The notes beneath the pieces were generated by a model, which worked only from the letters and a program-made list of their open reading frames with translations, was not told the DNA's origin and ran no database searches. Positions 16,268-24,117 of a DNA stretch of 64,000 bases are shown here, in pieces. Positions within the stretch are counted from its first letter, which is position 1. Every line of letters begins with the position of its first letter. A program made the translations under genes and the position numbers. The DNA is from Candidatus Brevundimonas phytovorans (GTDB taxonomy: Bacteria > Pseudomonadota > Alphaproteobacteria > Caulobacterales > Caulobacteraceae). Location: contig CP119309.1 in the NCBI GenBank assembly GCA_029203145.1, positions 2,815,001 through 2,879,000 of the forward strand. Direction: 5' to 3'.

Positions 16268-17932
16268 CTACTTCTTCAGCCCCAGCAGCCCCAGCCAGCC
16301 GCCGCTGGTCAGCAGGGCCACGTCGAGCAGGGCCAAAGCCAGAGGCGTGGAGGTCGAGGCGGCGATGAACTTGGGCCGCCAGCCGGGCCCGAACTTGGAC
16401 TTGTAGGCGCGCAGGCCCTGGAAGCCGTAGACCGCGCCGCCCTCTTCGAACACCAGGGCGCCGACGCGGGCGAAGACAGGGGCCATGCGCCGGTCCTCCA
16501 GCCCCGACAGAGGCGCCATGCCCAGGTCGAAGCGCCGGAAGCCCTCGGCCCGCGCCCACTGGGCCGTGCAGGTGAACAGATAGTCCATCACCCCATGCGG
16601 TCCGTCCGGATCATGGCGCATCAGGTCGATCATCACCTCCTCGTCGCGCGCGCCGACCAGAAGATTGGCGAAGGCGACGATGCGGCCGTCGTGACGCGCC
16701 ACGGCGAGGGGCGAAAGGTCCAGATAGGCGATGTCGAACCGCCCCAGAGAAAACGCCTTCTCGGAGCCGTTGTGGTGGTCCAGCCAGGCGTCCGACACGG
16801 CGCGCAGCTCGGCCTCCAGCGACCGGGCGGCGCCGGGCGCCAGAACCTCGAAGGTCGTGCCCTCGCGTTCGGCGCGATTCACGGCGGTGCGCAGGTTCTG
16901 CTTGCCCTTGCCCTCGGTCGAGAAATGCTCGGCGTCGATCACCGCCGCCTCGCCCACCTTTCGCACCGCCAGGCCCAGGGTCGCCAGATCGGCCAGCATG
17001 CCCTCGCCCACGGAATAGAAGACCGGCGTCCCGCCATAGCTGTCGGCCATCTCGGCGAAGGCCCAGAGCAGCTCCAGCCGCTCCGCCTTCAGGCCCGCCG
17101 CCTCGCCCATGGCGATCCAGCGTCGTCCCCGCACCCGATAGGCGATGAAGCTGCGGCCCGTGGGGCTGAACAGCAGGGCCTTGTCCCCCAGCAGGGCCAG
17201 ATTGGCCTCCGGCGTGGCGGTATCGGCTTCCGCCAGGGCGGCGCGGGCGCGCGCCACCTCGGCGGGGCCCGCCGGGCCGTGACTGCGGGCGCCGGGGGCC
17301 GTCAGCAGGGAGCGCACCGCCACCGCGAGCGTCAGGATGGCCAGGACCGCCCCCGCGCGGAGGAAGCCCGAGGCCTGCTTGTCGGTCAGGAAGGTCCACC
17401 ACAGCTCATCGGTGTAGGTCGTGTCGCGATAGGCGAAGAAGCCCAGCCACAGCATGGCCGCGACGGCGGCGGCCAGCATCAGCAGCCAGCCCGGCCGCAA
17501 CGGCTCGCCCAGCCGCGAGCGCCGGTTGAAGGCCGCCCGGCACGGCAGCAGCAGGGCCGCGGCCAGGGTCAGCTCCGCCGCCTCCTCCCAGTCCAGCCCC
17601 TTCATCAGGGAGAAGACCGCACCCAGCATCAGGCCGAACAGGGCGGCGTAATAGGCCCCCCGCCGACGCCGCCACAGACCCGCCGACACCAGCAGGAGCA
17701 GGAAACCGGTCACGCTGGCCGCGAAATGGGACAGGTCGATCAGCAGGGGCGCCGAGATGCGGTCCAAAGCCTGCAGCCGCCCGCTGAAGGCCGGCGTCAC
17801 CGCCGACAGCAGCATGACGGCCCCCAGGACGAAGGAGGCCACGGCGAAGATCTGAGGCGTCAGCTCATAGACCAGCCCGCCGAGACGTTGCGCCAGCCGC
17901 CTGGCTCCACCCTGCCGTTTCGTCGTCGTCAT
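16268..17932 (-). CDS. Short MprF-like phosphatidylglycerol aminoacyltransferase
   Basis: The C-terminal half (from about residue 230) is the DUF2156/LPG-synthase domain that transfers an amino acid from aminoacyl-tRNA to phosphatidylglycerol. Markers include LFSPTGRSFIAYRVRGRRWIAMGE, FSLGRFDIAYLDLSPLAVARH, RHDPDGPHGVMDYLF, RFDLGMAPLSGLE and YGFQGLRAYKSKFGP. About six hydrophobic segments precede it. Full MprF is around 850 residues with an eight-helix flippase in front; this protein is 554 residues and lacks that part. The amino acid (Lys, Ala, Orn) cannot be told. It is convergent with typA. The start is ATG 17932. Confidence 0.88.
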   Translation of the reverse strand: MTTTKRQGGARRLAQRLGGLVYELTPQIFAVASFVLGAVMLLSAVTPAFSGRLQALDRISAPLLIDLSHFAASVTGFLLLLVSAGLWRRRRGAYYAALFGLMLGAVFSLMKGLDWEEAAELTLAAALLLPCRAAFNRRSRLGEPLRPGWLLMLAAAVAAMLWLGFFAYRDTTYTDELWWTFLTDKQASGFLRAGAVLAILTLAVAVRSLLTAPGARSHGPAGPAEVARARAALAEADTATPEANLALLGDKALLFSPTGRSFIAYRVRGRRWIAMGEAAGLKAERLELLWAFAEMADSYGGTPVFYSVGEGMLADLATLGLAVRKVGEAAVIDAEHFSTEGKGKQNLRTAVNRAEREGTTFEVLAPGAARSLEAELRAVSDAWLDHHNGSEKAFSLGRFDIAYLDLSPLAVARHDGRIVAFANLLVGARDEEVMIDLMRHDPDGPHGVMDYLFTCTAQWARAEGFRRFDLGMAPLSGLEDRRMAPVFARVGALVFEEGGAVYGFQGLRAYKSKFGPGWRPKFIAASTSTPLALALLDVALLTSGGWLGLLGLKK

Positions 17933-18091
17933 CAGTCCTCTTGGGCGTGCTCGCGGGGTTTAGCCCCTCATAAAGCAGGAATCGGCCGTTTGCGGCGCTG
18001 AAAAGGTCATTTCTGGGCGAGTGAAACAATCTGAAATGCTGCGGGTTCACCTTTTCGCGAGCGCCAGACTCGCCGAAATTGGAGTGACCTC

Positions 18092-18526
18092 ATGATCCGC
18101 AAGACCGCCCTGCTGACCGGCATCGCCGGCGCCTTCCTCATCGCCGCCCCTGTGTTCGCCCAGGACGCCACGACAGCGCAGACGCCCGAACCGGCTACCG
18201 CTGAGGCGCCTGCGGCACAACCCCAAAGCCTGACCCTGACGCCCGGCGCCACGGTCAAGAGCGCCGACGGGTCCGAGCTCGGCAAGCTGGTCGGCGCCCA
18301 GAACGGCGCGTCGGGTCAGGAGCTGACCGTGCGCGGCGCCGACGGTTCGGTCCGTCCGGTGGCGGTGGCCGGCATCCGTCAGGAAGGCGACGCCATCATC
18401 GTCAACGCCAGCCTGTCCGACTTCCAGGCCGCCGCCGCGATCGTCAGCGAGGCCCCGGCTGAGGCGACCCCGCCCGCCGACGCGGCTGAACCGACCGAAG
18501 CGCCGGCCGACGAACCGAACACCTGA
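18092..18526 (+). CDS. Periplasmic protein of unknown function
   Basis: Small exported protein of 144 residues with a clear Sec signal peptide (MIRKTALLTGIAGAFLIAAP, cut likely after VFA). A Pro/Ala-rich linker, a compact beta-rich core (about 46-110; SLTLTPGATVKSADGSELGK, reminiscent of a PRC-barrel) and an acidic Pro/Ala/Glu tail follow. I assign no function. The ATG at 18092 follows TTGGAGTGACCTC. A strong terminator lies 20 bp downstream. In the leader, GGCGAGT (18016-18022) and ACTCGCC (18068-18074) form a wide dyad. Confidence 0.8.
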   Translation: MIRKTALLTGIAGAFLIAAPVFAQDATTAQTPEPATAEAPAAQPQSLTLTPGATVKSADGSELGKLVGAQNGASGQELTVRGADGSVRPVAVAGIRQEGDAIIVNASLSDFQAAAAIVSEAPAEATPPADAAEPTEAPADEPNT

Positions 18527-18546
18527 TCCTTCAGATCGGCATGACG

Positions 18547-18577
18547 AAAGGGGCGGTCCAGCGGACCGCCCCTTTTT
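18547..18577 (+). terminator. Intrinsic terminator, probably bidirectional
   Basis: Perfect 13-bp stem AAAGGGGCGGTCC/GGACCGCCCCTTT with AGC loop and five T. The A-run on the other side makes it usable for the convergent YeaQ-type gene ending at 18600. Confidence 0.93.
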
Positions 18578-18599
18578 GCCTTTCGAACCCGAAGGCGCG

Positions 18600-18857
18600 T
18601 CAGGCCCGCTTTTTCACCAGACCCAGCAGGAACAGCAGGACCACGGCGCCGACGGTGGCGACAATGATGCCGACGATCCAGTTGCCCGAGGCGTCGACCC
18701 CCAACAGGTTGTTGGCCAGGAAACCGCCGATCAGGGCGCCGATCACGCCGACGATCAGATTGGTCAGCAGACCGTGACTGCGCTTCATGATCTTTTCCGC
18801 CAGCCATCCGGCGATAATGCCGATGATGATCCAGGCGATGAATCCAAATCCACTCAT
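18600..18857 (-). CDS. GlsB/YeaQ/YmgE family stress-response membrane protein
   Basis: 85-residue inner-membrane protein with three hydrophobic glycine-rich segments (FIAWIIIGIIAGWLAEKIM, LIVGVIGALIGGFLANNLL, IVGIIVATVGAVVLLFLLGL) and a basic tail. This matches the transglycosylase-associated protein family, which despite its name has no shown enzyme activity and is usually induced by stress. The start is ATG 18857. It is convergent with the periplasmic protein and shares its terminator; upstream is the regulatory region of the divergent XRE gene. Confidence 0.92.
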   Translation of the reverse strand: MSGFGFIAWIIIGIIAGWLAEKIMKRSHGLLTNLIVGVIGALIGGFLANNLLGVDASGNWIVGIIVATVGAVVLLFLLGLVKKRA

Positions 18858-18927
18858 GACGACCCTCCCTTGAAGTCAGGCTTGATGCCTCGACCGTAAT
18901 GCGCTGAGCGCTGGCGGGTTGCCTTGG

Positions 18928-19012
18928 ACGCTTCGAAGCGTCGCTGTTCGCGTTTCACGCGAAATCGGCACGAGCCTTGCGGCGTGAGGCCTGAGCCGTG
19001 CCGATCCGGCAC
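18928..19012. promoter_or_regulatory. Palindromes and CGGCAC boxes upstream of the XRE regulator
   Basis: A perfect 14-bp palindrome ACGCTTCGAAGCGT lies at 18928-18941. Further on there are three CGGCAC boxes: 18966-18971 direct, 18998-19003 inverted and 19007-19012 direct. The last two form GTGCCG-ATC-CGGCAC, ending 29 bp before the XRE start codon. TCGGCACG and CGTGCCGA (18965-18972, 18997-19004) also make an 8-bp dyad. This looks like an autoregulatory operator; binding is inference. Confidence 0.45.
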
Positions 19013-19041
19013 AGCACAGACCGTCAGAGGGAGGGGCCGTC

Positions 19042-19332
19042 ATGGCCGCCGAAATCGATCTTCATCTGGGCCGCCGTCTGCGTCGCCGTCGCCGCCTGCT
19101 GGGCCTGACCCAGCAGCAGCTGGCCGTTCAGGTCGGGGTGCGCTTCCAGCAGGTCCAGAAGTACGAGTGCGGGGCCAACCGCATCTCGGCCGCCCGCCTG
19201 TGGGAACTGGCCGAGGCCCTGGCGACGCCGATCAGCTACTTCTACGACGGCCTCGGCGACAGCGTCGAACGGCCGGCGCCGACCGCCGTCGAACCCTTCC
19301 ACCGCGACGACACCCCCAGCAAGGCGGCCTAG
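19042..19332 (+). CDS. XRE-family helix-turn-helix regulator
   Basis: 96-residue DNA-binding protein. Residues 6-66 form an HTH_3 domain (LGRRLRRRRRLLGLTQQQLA, VQVGVRFQQVQKYECGANRI, SAARLWELAEALATPISYFY). A short tail follows without an effector domain. The Arg-rich stretch before helix 1 is unusual but frequent in short alphaproteobacterial regulators of this type. GAGGGAGGGG precedes ATG 19042. The gene is followed after 65 bp by the HisN-like phosphatase, possibly co-transcribed. Confidence 0.92.
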   Translation: MAAEIDLHLGRRLRRRRRLLGLTQQQLAVQVGVRFQQVQKYECGANRISAARLWELAEALATPISYFYDGLGDSVERPAPTAVEPFHRDDTPSKAA

Positions 19333-19397
19333 GTCTTCGTCCGATCTCGGCCGTTCGCGCTCTCGCTCCCGAACGGCGGGCGGTGTATCTGCTCGGC

Positions 19398-20180
19398 ATG
19401 ACCGAACTGGAAGCCTTCGCCGTCGAACTGTCGCACGCGGCCGCGCGCACAGCCCTGCCCTATTTCCGCGGCGACAACGCCGAAGAGAACAAGGCCGGGC
19501 CCGGCGCCTTCGACCCCGTTACCGAAGCGGACCGTGCGTCGGAGGCCGCCATCCGCCGCCTGATCGCCGCCCGCTATCCGCATCACGGCGTGATCGGCGA
19601 GGAATACGGCGAGGACCGCCCGGACGCCGAGCATGTCTGGGTTCTGGACCCCATCGACGGCACCCGCGCCTTCATCGCCGGCCTGCCTTTGTGGACCACG
19701 CTGGTCGCCCTGCGCCGTGAAGGCGCGCCCGTGATCGGCGCCATCGGCCAACCCTATCTGGGCGAGGTCTTCCTCGGCGGCCCCTCCGGCGGTCGCCTTC
19801 TGCGCGACGGGACCGAGACCCCGCTCAGGACCCGCGCCTGTCCCGCCCTGGGCGACGCCCTGATCGCCACCACCGACCCGGACATCTTCGTCGGCGCCGA
19901 CCGCGAGGCCTGGACGCGCCTGCGCGCCTCGGCCCGTCTGGCCCGCCTGGGCTGCGACGCCTACGCCTACGCCATGGTGGCGGCGGGCCGCATCGACCTG
20001 GTGGCCGAAACAGAACTGAAGGTCTGGGACTGGTCGGCGCTCAAACCCGTGATCGAGGCGGCGGGCGGACGCGTCACCGATTGGTCGGGCCAGACGCCCG
20101 ACGGCGACGGCCGCATCCTGGCCGTGGGCGACGCCGCCCTGACCGACCAGGCCCTGGCGGTGCTGAACGCAGCCCCATAG
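19398..20180 (+). CDS. Inositol-phosphatase family protein, HisN-like histidinol-phosphatase
   Basis: Mg-dependent phosphatase of the inositol monophosphatase superfamily. The 260 residues contain FDPVTEADRASE, GEEYGED, the metal site VLDPIDGTRAFIAGLPLWTT and the C-terminal site KVWDWSALKPVIEAAGG. FIAGLPLW instead of the FVHGIP of SuhB-type enzymes favours the HisN histidinol-phosphatase group. The start is ATG 19398 (MTELEAFAVELSHAAAR); the frame is open further upstream, where it overlaps the XRE gene in another phase and is not coding. No his genes are near. Confidence 0.88.
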   Translation: MTELEAFAVELSHAAARTALPYFRGDNAEENKAGPGAFDPVTEADRASEAAIRRLIAARYPHHGVIGEEYGEDRPDAEHVWVLDPIDGTRAFIAGLPLWTTLVALRREGAPVIGAIGQPYLGEVFLGGPSGGRLLRDGTETPLRTRACPALGDALIATTDPDIFVGADREAWTRLRASARLARLGCDAYAYAMVAAGRIDLVAETELKVWDWSALKPVIEAAGGRVTDWSGQTPDGDGRILAVGDAALTDQALAVLNAAP

Positions 20181-20491
20181 GGACCGCTCGCGGGTCGAGC
20201 TTCAAGCGGCTACGGGAGGCCGCGCCCCCTACGCCACGCCGCCCCGGATGCGCGCCATCTTCTTTTCGCCGACGCTCAGAAGGCTGTCGTGACGGGGCTT
20301 TGCGCCGCAAAAACGTGGCTGAACACGCCGAGGTCCAGCACGCCCCTATGATGCGCCCTGGTCTTTGACACAGTCTGGAGTTTTCGCTGAGGAGGGCGGG
20401 TCGTTCGACAAAACACGAACCCGGCCCCGCCCCGCTTCCATTGCACCAATTGCACGATTTTTTTTCGTCGCGCAGTGCAATCGATCAGGCT
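20181..20491. other. Non-coding gap with three ATTGCAC boxes
   Basis: 311 bp between the HisN-like gene and the convergent hydrolase. No gene is visible. Near the hydrolase end there are two direct ATTGCAC copies (20440-20446, 20449-20455) and one inverted GTGCAAT (20475-20481), enclosing a run of eight T at 20458-20465. The dyad with the T-run might act as a terminator or protein-binding site, but stem spacing is loose. Confidence 0.5.
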
Positions 20492-21517
20492 TCAGGCCGC
20501 GCCCTTGGCCGGCGCAGCCGTCGCCGTCTGGCCCTCCGCCGGGGCGACATAGCCGGCCAGGGCGTCGAACTCGTCGAGGAAGACGCCGCGCAGGGGGTCG
20601 GCTTCCATGATCACCTCATGCAGGGCGCCCGGCACCTCGACATAGCGGCCCCGACCCAGGCGACGCGCCGCCCAGCGGTTGGTCTGCTTCCACACCTTGT
20701 CGTCGTCCGAAGCCTGAACCACGCAGACCGGGATCTTGACCGACTTCAGCGCCCGCGGCTTCAGCGCCCGCTCGCCGGCGTCCAGGGCAAAGGCCAGCCA
20801 GCCCCAGGTCGGGCCGCCGATGGCCAGGTGCGGGCAGGCGTAGAGCTGCTGACGCCACAGATCATAACGATGCTGATCCGAGGTCAGGGCGTCATTCTCG
20901 AAGGTGTGGTCGAAGGGATCGTCGGGATTATCCAGCACATAGTCGCCCGCCTTGCCGTGACGCAGGTTCCAGCGCACCGCCAGCTTGACCGACCACATCG
21001 ACCGCTTGCCGGTCTTGATGCGCAGCATGGGACTGGACAGCAGGGCGGCGGCGAACCGATCCTCGCCCGCCTCCAGCGACAGCAGGTTCAGCGCCCCGCC
21101 CATCGAGTGGCCGACCATGATCCAGGGCTTGGGCGCCTTGGTCTCATAGGCGTCCAGCAGACGGGCGTAGTCGTCCAGAAACTCCTCGACCGCGCGCGCA
21201 TGGCCCCGCAGCCGGTCGGGCAGCAGCCGCGCCGACAGGCCCTGACCGCGCCAGTCGTGGGCCAGGACGCAGAAGCCGCGCGCCAGGAAGTTGCCGATGA
21301 CCTCGAAATACTTCTCGATCGGCTCGGTGCGGCCGGGGCTGAGCACCACGGTGCCGCGCGGCGTCCTGGCCACCATGGCCGACGGCGTCCACAGGGCGGC
21401 GCGCAGGCGAAGCCCGCCCGCGCCGCGGAACCAGTCGCCTTCTCCGCCAGGAGGCGAGGCGGCGCCGGGAACCCCCATCAGGGGCGCATGGGCGGCGAAG
21501 GCGGTGGCGCGGTTCAC
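20492..21517 (-). CDS. Alpha/beta hydrolase, lysophospholipase/monoacylglycerol lipase-like
   Basis: 341-residue serine hydrolase of the Hydrolase_4 group. An oxyanion region is at VVLSPGRTEPIEKYFEVI, then CVLAHDWRGQGLS, the nucleophile elbow in VGHSMGGALNLLSLE, an acid in CVVQASDDDKVW and the histidine in EVPGALHEVIMEAD. The start is GTG 21517, which overlaps the upstream stop as GTGA, so it is translationally coupled to the lipoprotein methyltransferase gene. No clear signal peptide is seen. It probably acts on lysolipids or monoacylglycerols; the substrate is not provable here. Confidence 0.9.
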   Translation of the reverse strand: MNRATAFAAHAPLMGVPGAASPPGGEGDWFRGAGGLRLRAALWTPSAMVARTPRGTVVLSPGRTEPIEKYFEVIGNFLARGFCVLAHDWRGQGLSARLLPDRLRGHARAVEEFLDDYARLLDAYETKAPKPWIMVGHSMGGALNLLSLEAGEDRFAAALLSSPMLRIKTGKRSMWSVKLAVRWNLRHGKAGDYVLDNPDDPFDHTFENDALTSDQHRYDLWRQQLYACPHLAIGGPTWGWLAFALDAGERALKPRALKSVKIPVCVVQASDDDKVWKQTNRWAARRLGRGRYVEVPGALHEVIMEADPLRGVFLDEFDALAGYVAPAEGQTATAAPAKGAA

Positions 21518-22413
21518 TCGGGCTTCCTGAACTTCAAGGTCATGCGATCGCTCTCGCCGATCGCGTCGTATTTGGTGCGGTCGAACTCGGGATTGGCCGG
21601 CTGGCCCATGGGCGCCGTCAGGCGGGTCGGCGCCAGGGTGTCGGCCCCGAAGGGATGGTCCTTGGTGTCGGCCGGGTTGGCGTTGATCTCCGAGGCTTCG
21701 ACGAAGACGAAGCCGGCCTCGGCGGCCAACTGCTTGACGAAGGATTCCTGCACATAGCCGTTGGCGGCCGCCGGGTCCTGATCCTCGTCGGGCTGCAGAC
21801 GGTGCTGTTCGACACCCAGAACCCCGCCGGGACGCAGGGCGGCGTAGGCGTCGGCGAAGGCCTTCTCGGCCAGGCCCGCCGCCATCCAGGCGTGGATATA
21901 GCGGAAGAAGAGCACCAGATCGGCCGTCCCGGCGGGCGCCACCGGCCCCGTGCCCGCGCCGAAGGCGCTGAACGGGACTGTGCCGTACAGCTTCTTGTCG
22001 GCCTCAAGCCTGGCCTTGAGAGCCTTGTTGATGGCGATCTGCGCGGGATCAGCGGCAGGGCCTTCAGCGAAGCCGGCCAGATAGAGCGTGCCGCCGCCCT
22101 TGTTCAGATAGGGGGCCAGAATGTCGATATACCAGCCGCTGCCGGGCCAGAAGTCGACGACCGTCATCTTCGGCTGCAGACCAAAGAACCTCAGGGTTTC
22201 CAGCGGGTGGCGCCAGGCGTCGCGCGCCTTGTCCGCCGGCGAGCGCCAGGAACCGGCGACCGCCCATTCCAGCGACCCTTCCGGCGGGCCCGAAGGCGCG
22301 GCGGGGACCGGAGCCGCAGCCTTTTCTTCCTTCTTGCCGCAGGCGGCCAGGCCGGCGAAGGCGGCCATGCAGGCCCCCGCCAGAACTGCGCGTCGCGTCG
22401 ACCGCTCAGCCAT
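21514..22413 (-). CDS. Exported lipoprotein with class I methyltransferase fold
   Basis: 299 residues. The N-terminus combines a twin-arginine-like STRRAVLAG with a lipobox (GLAAC, Cys25), then an Ala/Pro linker, then a Rossmann methyltransferase-like domain: motif I VVDFWPGSGWYIDILAPYL, TADLVLFFRYIHAW and LRPGGVLGVEQHRL. The end is DAIGESDRMTLKFRKPE. The domain matches predicted methyltransferases of the COG4798 type. An envelope location is odd for a SAM-dependent enzyme unless Tat exports it with SAM bound or the catalytic role is lost. The next gene upstream is a paralogue with the same C-terminus; the hydrolase downstream is coupled. Confidence 0.82.
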   Translation of the reverse strand: MAERSTRRAVLAGACMAAFAGLAACGKKEEKAAAPVPAAPSGPPEGSLEWAVAGSWRSPADKARDAWRHPLETLRFFGLQPKMTVVDFWPGSGWYIDILAPYLNKGGGTLYLAGFAEGPAADPAQIAINKALKARLEADKKLYGTVPFSAFGAGTGPVAPAGTADLVLFFRYIHAWMAAGLAEKAFADAYAALRPGGVLGVEQHRLQPDEDQDPAAANGYVQESFVKQLAAEAGFVFVEASEINANPADTKDHPFGADTLAPTRLTAPMGQPANPEFDRTKYDAIGESDRMTLKFRKPE

Positions 22414-22491
22414 GCGCGCCTCCCTGGGTCAGGATCATCATGCCTTGGGGCTTAAGGCGGTTCTCCACCAGCGTCAAAACCGCAAACCGCA

Positions 22492-23292
22492 TCAGTTCGC
22501 AGTCTCGGGCTTGCGGAAGCGCAGGGTCATGCGGTCGCTCTCGCCGATAGCGTCGAAGGCGGCGCGTTCCTCGGCGGTCAGGGTGCGGCCCCCTTGTTCC
22601 GACGTGCGGACCGGCGGCAGAGTCCAGACGCCGAACGGATGGTCGCGGTCGTCCTTGGGATTGGCGTTCAGTTCGCTGCGCGCCTCCAGCTCGAAGCCAG
22701 CGCGGCGGGCGGCATGAATCACATAACTTTCAGGCACATAGCCGGTCGAGGCGACGTCGGCGACGTTCAGGCCCTCGACGCTGCGGTGCTGTTCGACCGC
22801 CAGGACGCCGCCGGGCTTCAGCGCCTTGAAGAAGGCCGTCAGATAGGGGTCGGTGCGGCCGTCGCTGGACCAGTTGTGGAAGGCCCTGGCCACCACCACC
22901 ATGTCGGCGGTTCCGTCGGCGACGCCCATGCTCTCGGTCGGCTTGCTGACGGGGACATAGCGCCCGCCGGTCGCCGCCGCGTAGGGCTCAAGGATGTGAC
23001 GCCACCAGCCGGCGCGGCCGGGCTCGATCTCCACCACCGTCAGCCCCGGTTGCAGACCCCAGAAGGTCAGGGTCTCGAAGGGATGGCGCTGGCTGTCGCG
23101 GGCGCGGTCGGCTTCCGGCCGGGTGGCGGAGGCGATAGCAGCCTGAAGGGCGACGTCCTCGGCCATGGTCGGCATCTCCATCGACAGGCCCTGACGGTGC
23201 TGCAGGGACGCCGTTTCGGGCGGCGCGGTCTGGGCCATGACGGGGGCGGCGAGGGCGGACGCCAGCAGGGCGGCGAGGACGAGAGGTCGCAT
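22492..23292 (-). CDS. Exported methyltransferase-fold protein (paralogue)
   Basis: 266 residues from ATG 23292, chosen because it begins a clean Sec signal (MRPLVLAALLASALAAPVMA) and has CCGGAG five bases upstream; an open frame further upstream is not convincing. The domain parallels the downstream lipoprotein: RHPFETLTFWGLQPGLTVVE, EPGRAGWWRHILEPYAAATG, TADMVVVARAFHNW, LKPGGVLAVEQHRSVEG and the shared tail DAIGESDRMTLRFRKPE. The two genes are 78 bp apart and look like a tandem duplication. Function is unknown. Confidence 0.82.
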   Translation of the reverse strand: MRPLVLAALLASALAAPVMAQTAPPETASLQHRQGLSMEMPTMAEDVALQAAIASATRPEADRARDSQRHPFETLTFWGLQPGLTVVEIEPGRAGWWRHILEPYAAATGGRYVPVSKPTESMGVADGTADMVVVARAFHNWSSDGRTDPYLTAFFKALKPGGVLAVEQHRSVEGLNVADVASTGYVPESYVIHAARRAGFELEARSELNANPKDDRDHPFGVWTLPPVRTSEQGGRTLTAEERAAFDAIGESDRMTLRFRKPETAN

Positions 23293-23544
23293 GGGGGCTC
23301 CGGTCGGTCCTGAAAGAAACAATCCGTAACCCTTACGGCGCTTCGCGGCCTCGGCAAGGCGCGGATTGGCCCAAGCGACGATTTCGCGCGCTTCATCGTC
23401 GGCTGAGGGCGCCCCTTGCGCCATGGAAATGCGCGCCTACCTCTTTCTCCGAGAGCGCCGCTTCCGGGCTCTCCAGACCTGACGGGGCCGATCTCGGACC
23501 GCCCGGACTGAATCCCTCCGCCGTCCGGGGCCAAATCGCCGGGC

Positions 23545-23578
23545 GGTTCAACCTTGCTGAACCTCAGAAGGATGACCC
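23545..23578 (+). promoter_or_regulatory. ROSE-like RNA thermometer in the hsp20 leader
   Basis: The ribosome-binding site AAGG (23568-23571) pairs with CCTT (23552-23555), and TCAG (23564-23567) with CTGA (23557-23560), over an ACC loop. This leaves G23556 as a single bulge inside TTGCT. A bulged G in a U(U/C)GCU motif opposite the Shine-Dalgarno is the hallmark of ROSE elements. A competing hairpin GGTTCA (23545-23550)/TGAACC (23558-23563) would free the ribosome-binding site. ATG follows 7 nt after AAGGA. Confidence 0.72.
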
Positions 23579-24052
23579 ATGCGTACCTATGATTTTTCGC
23601 CGCTCTATCGTTCCGCCGTCGGCTTCGACCGTCTGGCCCGTCAACTGGAAAGCGCCGCGCGCTCCAGCCAGGAAAACGGCTGGCCCCCCTATAATATCGA
23701 GACGACTGGCGAGAACGCCTATCGCATCGAAATCGCCGTCGCCGGCTTCTCGCCCGACGAGCTGAACATCGAGGCCAAGGAAAACCTGCTGACCGTCACC
23801 GGCAAGAAGGCCGCCAACGACGACGCCGCGGTCCAGAAGACCTATCTCCACCGTGGCCTGGCCGAGCGCGACTTCGAGCGCCGTTTCCAGCTGGCCGACT
23901 ATGTGGTGGTCAAGGGCGCCGACCTGTCCAATGGTCTGCTGACCATCGACCTGCAACGCGAACTGCCCGAGGCCCTCAAGCCGCGCCGCATCGAGATCGC
24001 GACCGGCAAGATGATCGAGGACAAGAGCGACAAGGCGGATAAGGCCGCCTAA
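23579..24052 (+). CDS. Hsp20 family small heat-shock protein (IbpA-like)
   Basis: ATP-independent holdase that binds unfolding proteins. 157 residues: the N-terminus MRTYDFSPLYRSAVGFDRLA is IbpA-like, the alpha-crystallin domain spans about 37-140 (YNIETTGENAYRIEIAVAGF, LTVTGKK, YLHRGLAERDFERRFQLADY, GLLTIDLQRELPE), and the tail is Lys/Asp-rich. The start is ATG 23579. The leader carries a ROSE-like thermometer. A weak RpoH-like CTTG (23415-23418) with CCTACCT at 23436-23442 could be the promoter, with low confidence. A strong terminator follows. Confidence 0.95.
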   Translation: MRTYDFSPLYRSAVGFDRLARQLESAARSSQENGWPPYNIETTGENAYRIEIAVAGFSPDELNIEAKENLLTVTGKKAANDDAAVQKTYLHRGLAERDFERRFQLADYVVVKGADLSNGLLTIDLQRELPEALKPRRIEIATGKMIEDKSDKADKAA

Positions 24053-24078
24053 GCGCAGCTGACGCCTCACTGACCGAT

Positions 24079-24107
24079 AAGGGGCGGCGTTCGCGTCGCC
24101 CCTTTTT
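24079..24107 (+). terminator. Intrinsic terminator of hsp20
   Basis: Eleven-bp stem AAGGGGCGGCG/CGTCGCCCCTT (one G-T pair), TTCG loop, five T. It lies 26 bp after the hsp20 stop and 11 bp before the end of the convergent pentapeptide gene. Confidence 0.92.
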
Positions 24108-24117
24108 CGTGCGCGCT

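Noticed and set aside
18924..19397. N-terminal extension of the HisN-like phosphatase
   Set aside because: The upstream frame overlaps the XRE gene in another phase and has Arg/Pro/Gly-rich content; the family start is at ATG 19398.
23293..23424. N-terminal extension of the second exported methyltransferase
   Set aside because: It would bury a clean signal peptide; ATG 23292 has its own ribosome site.
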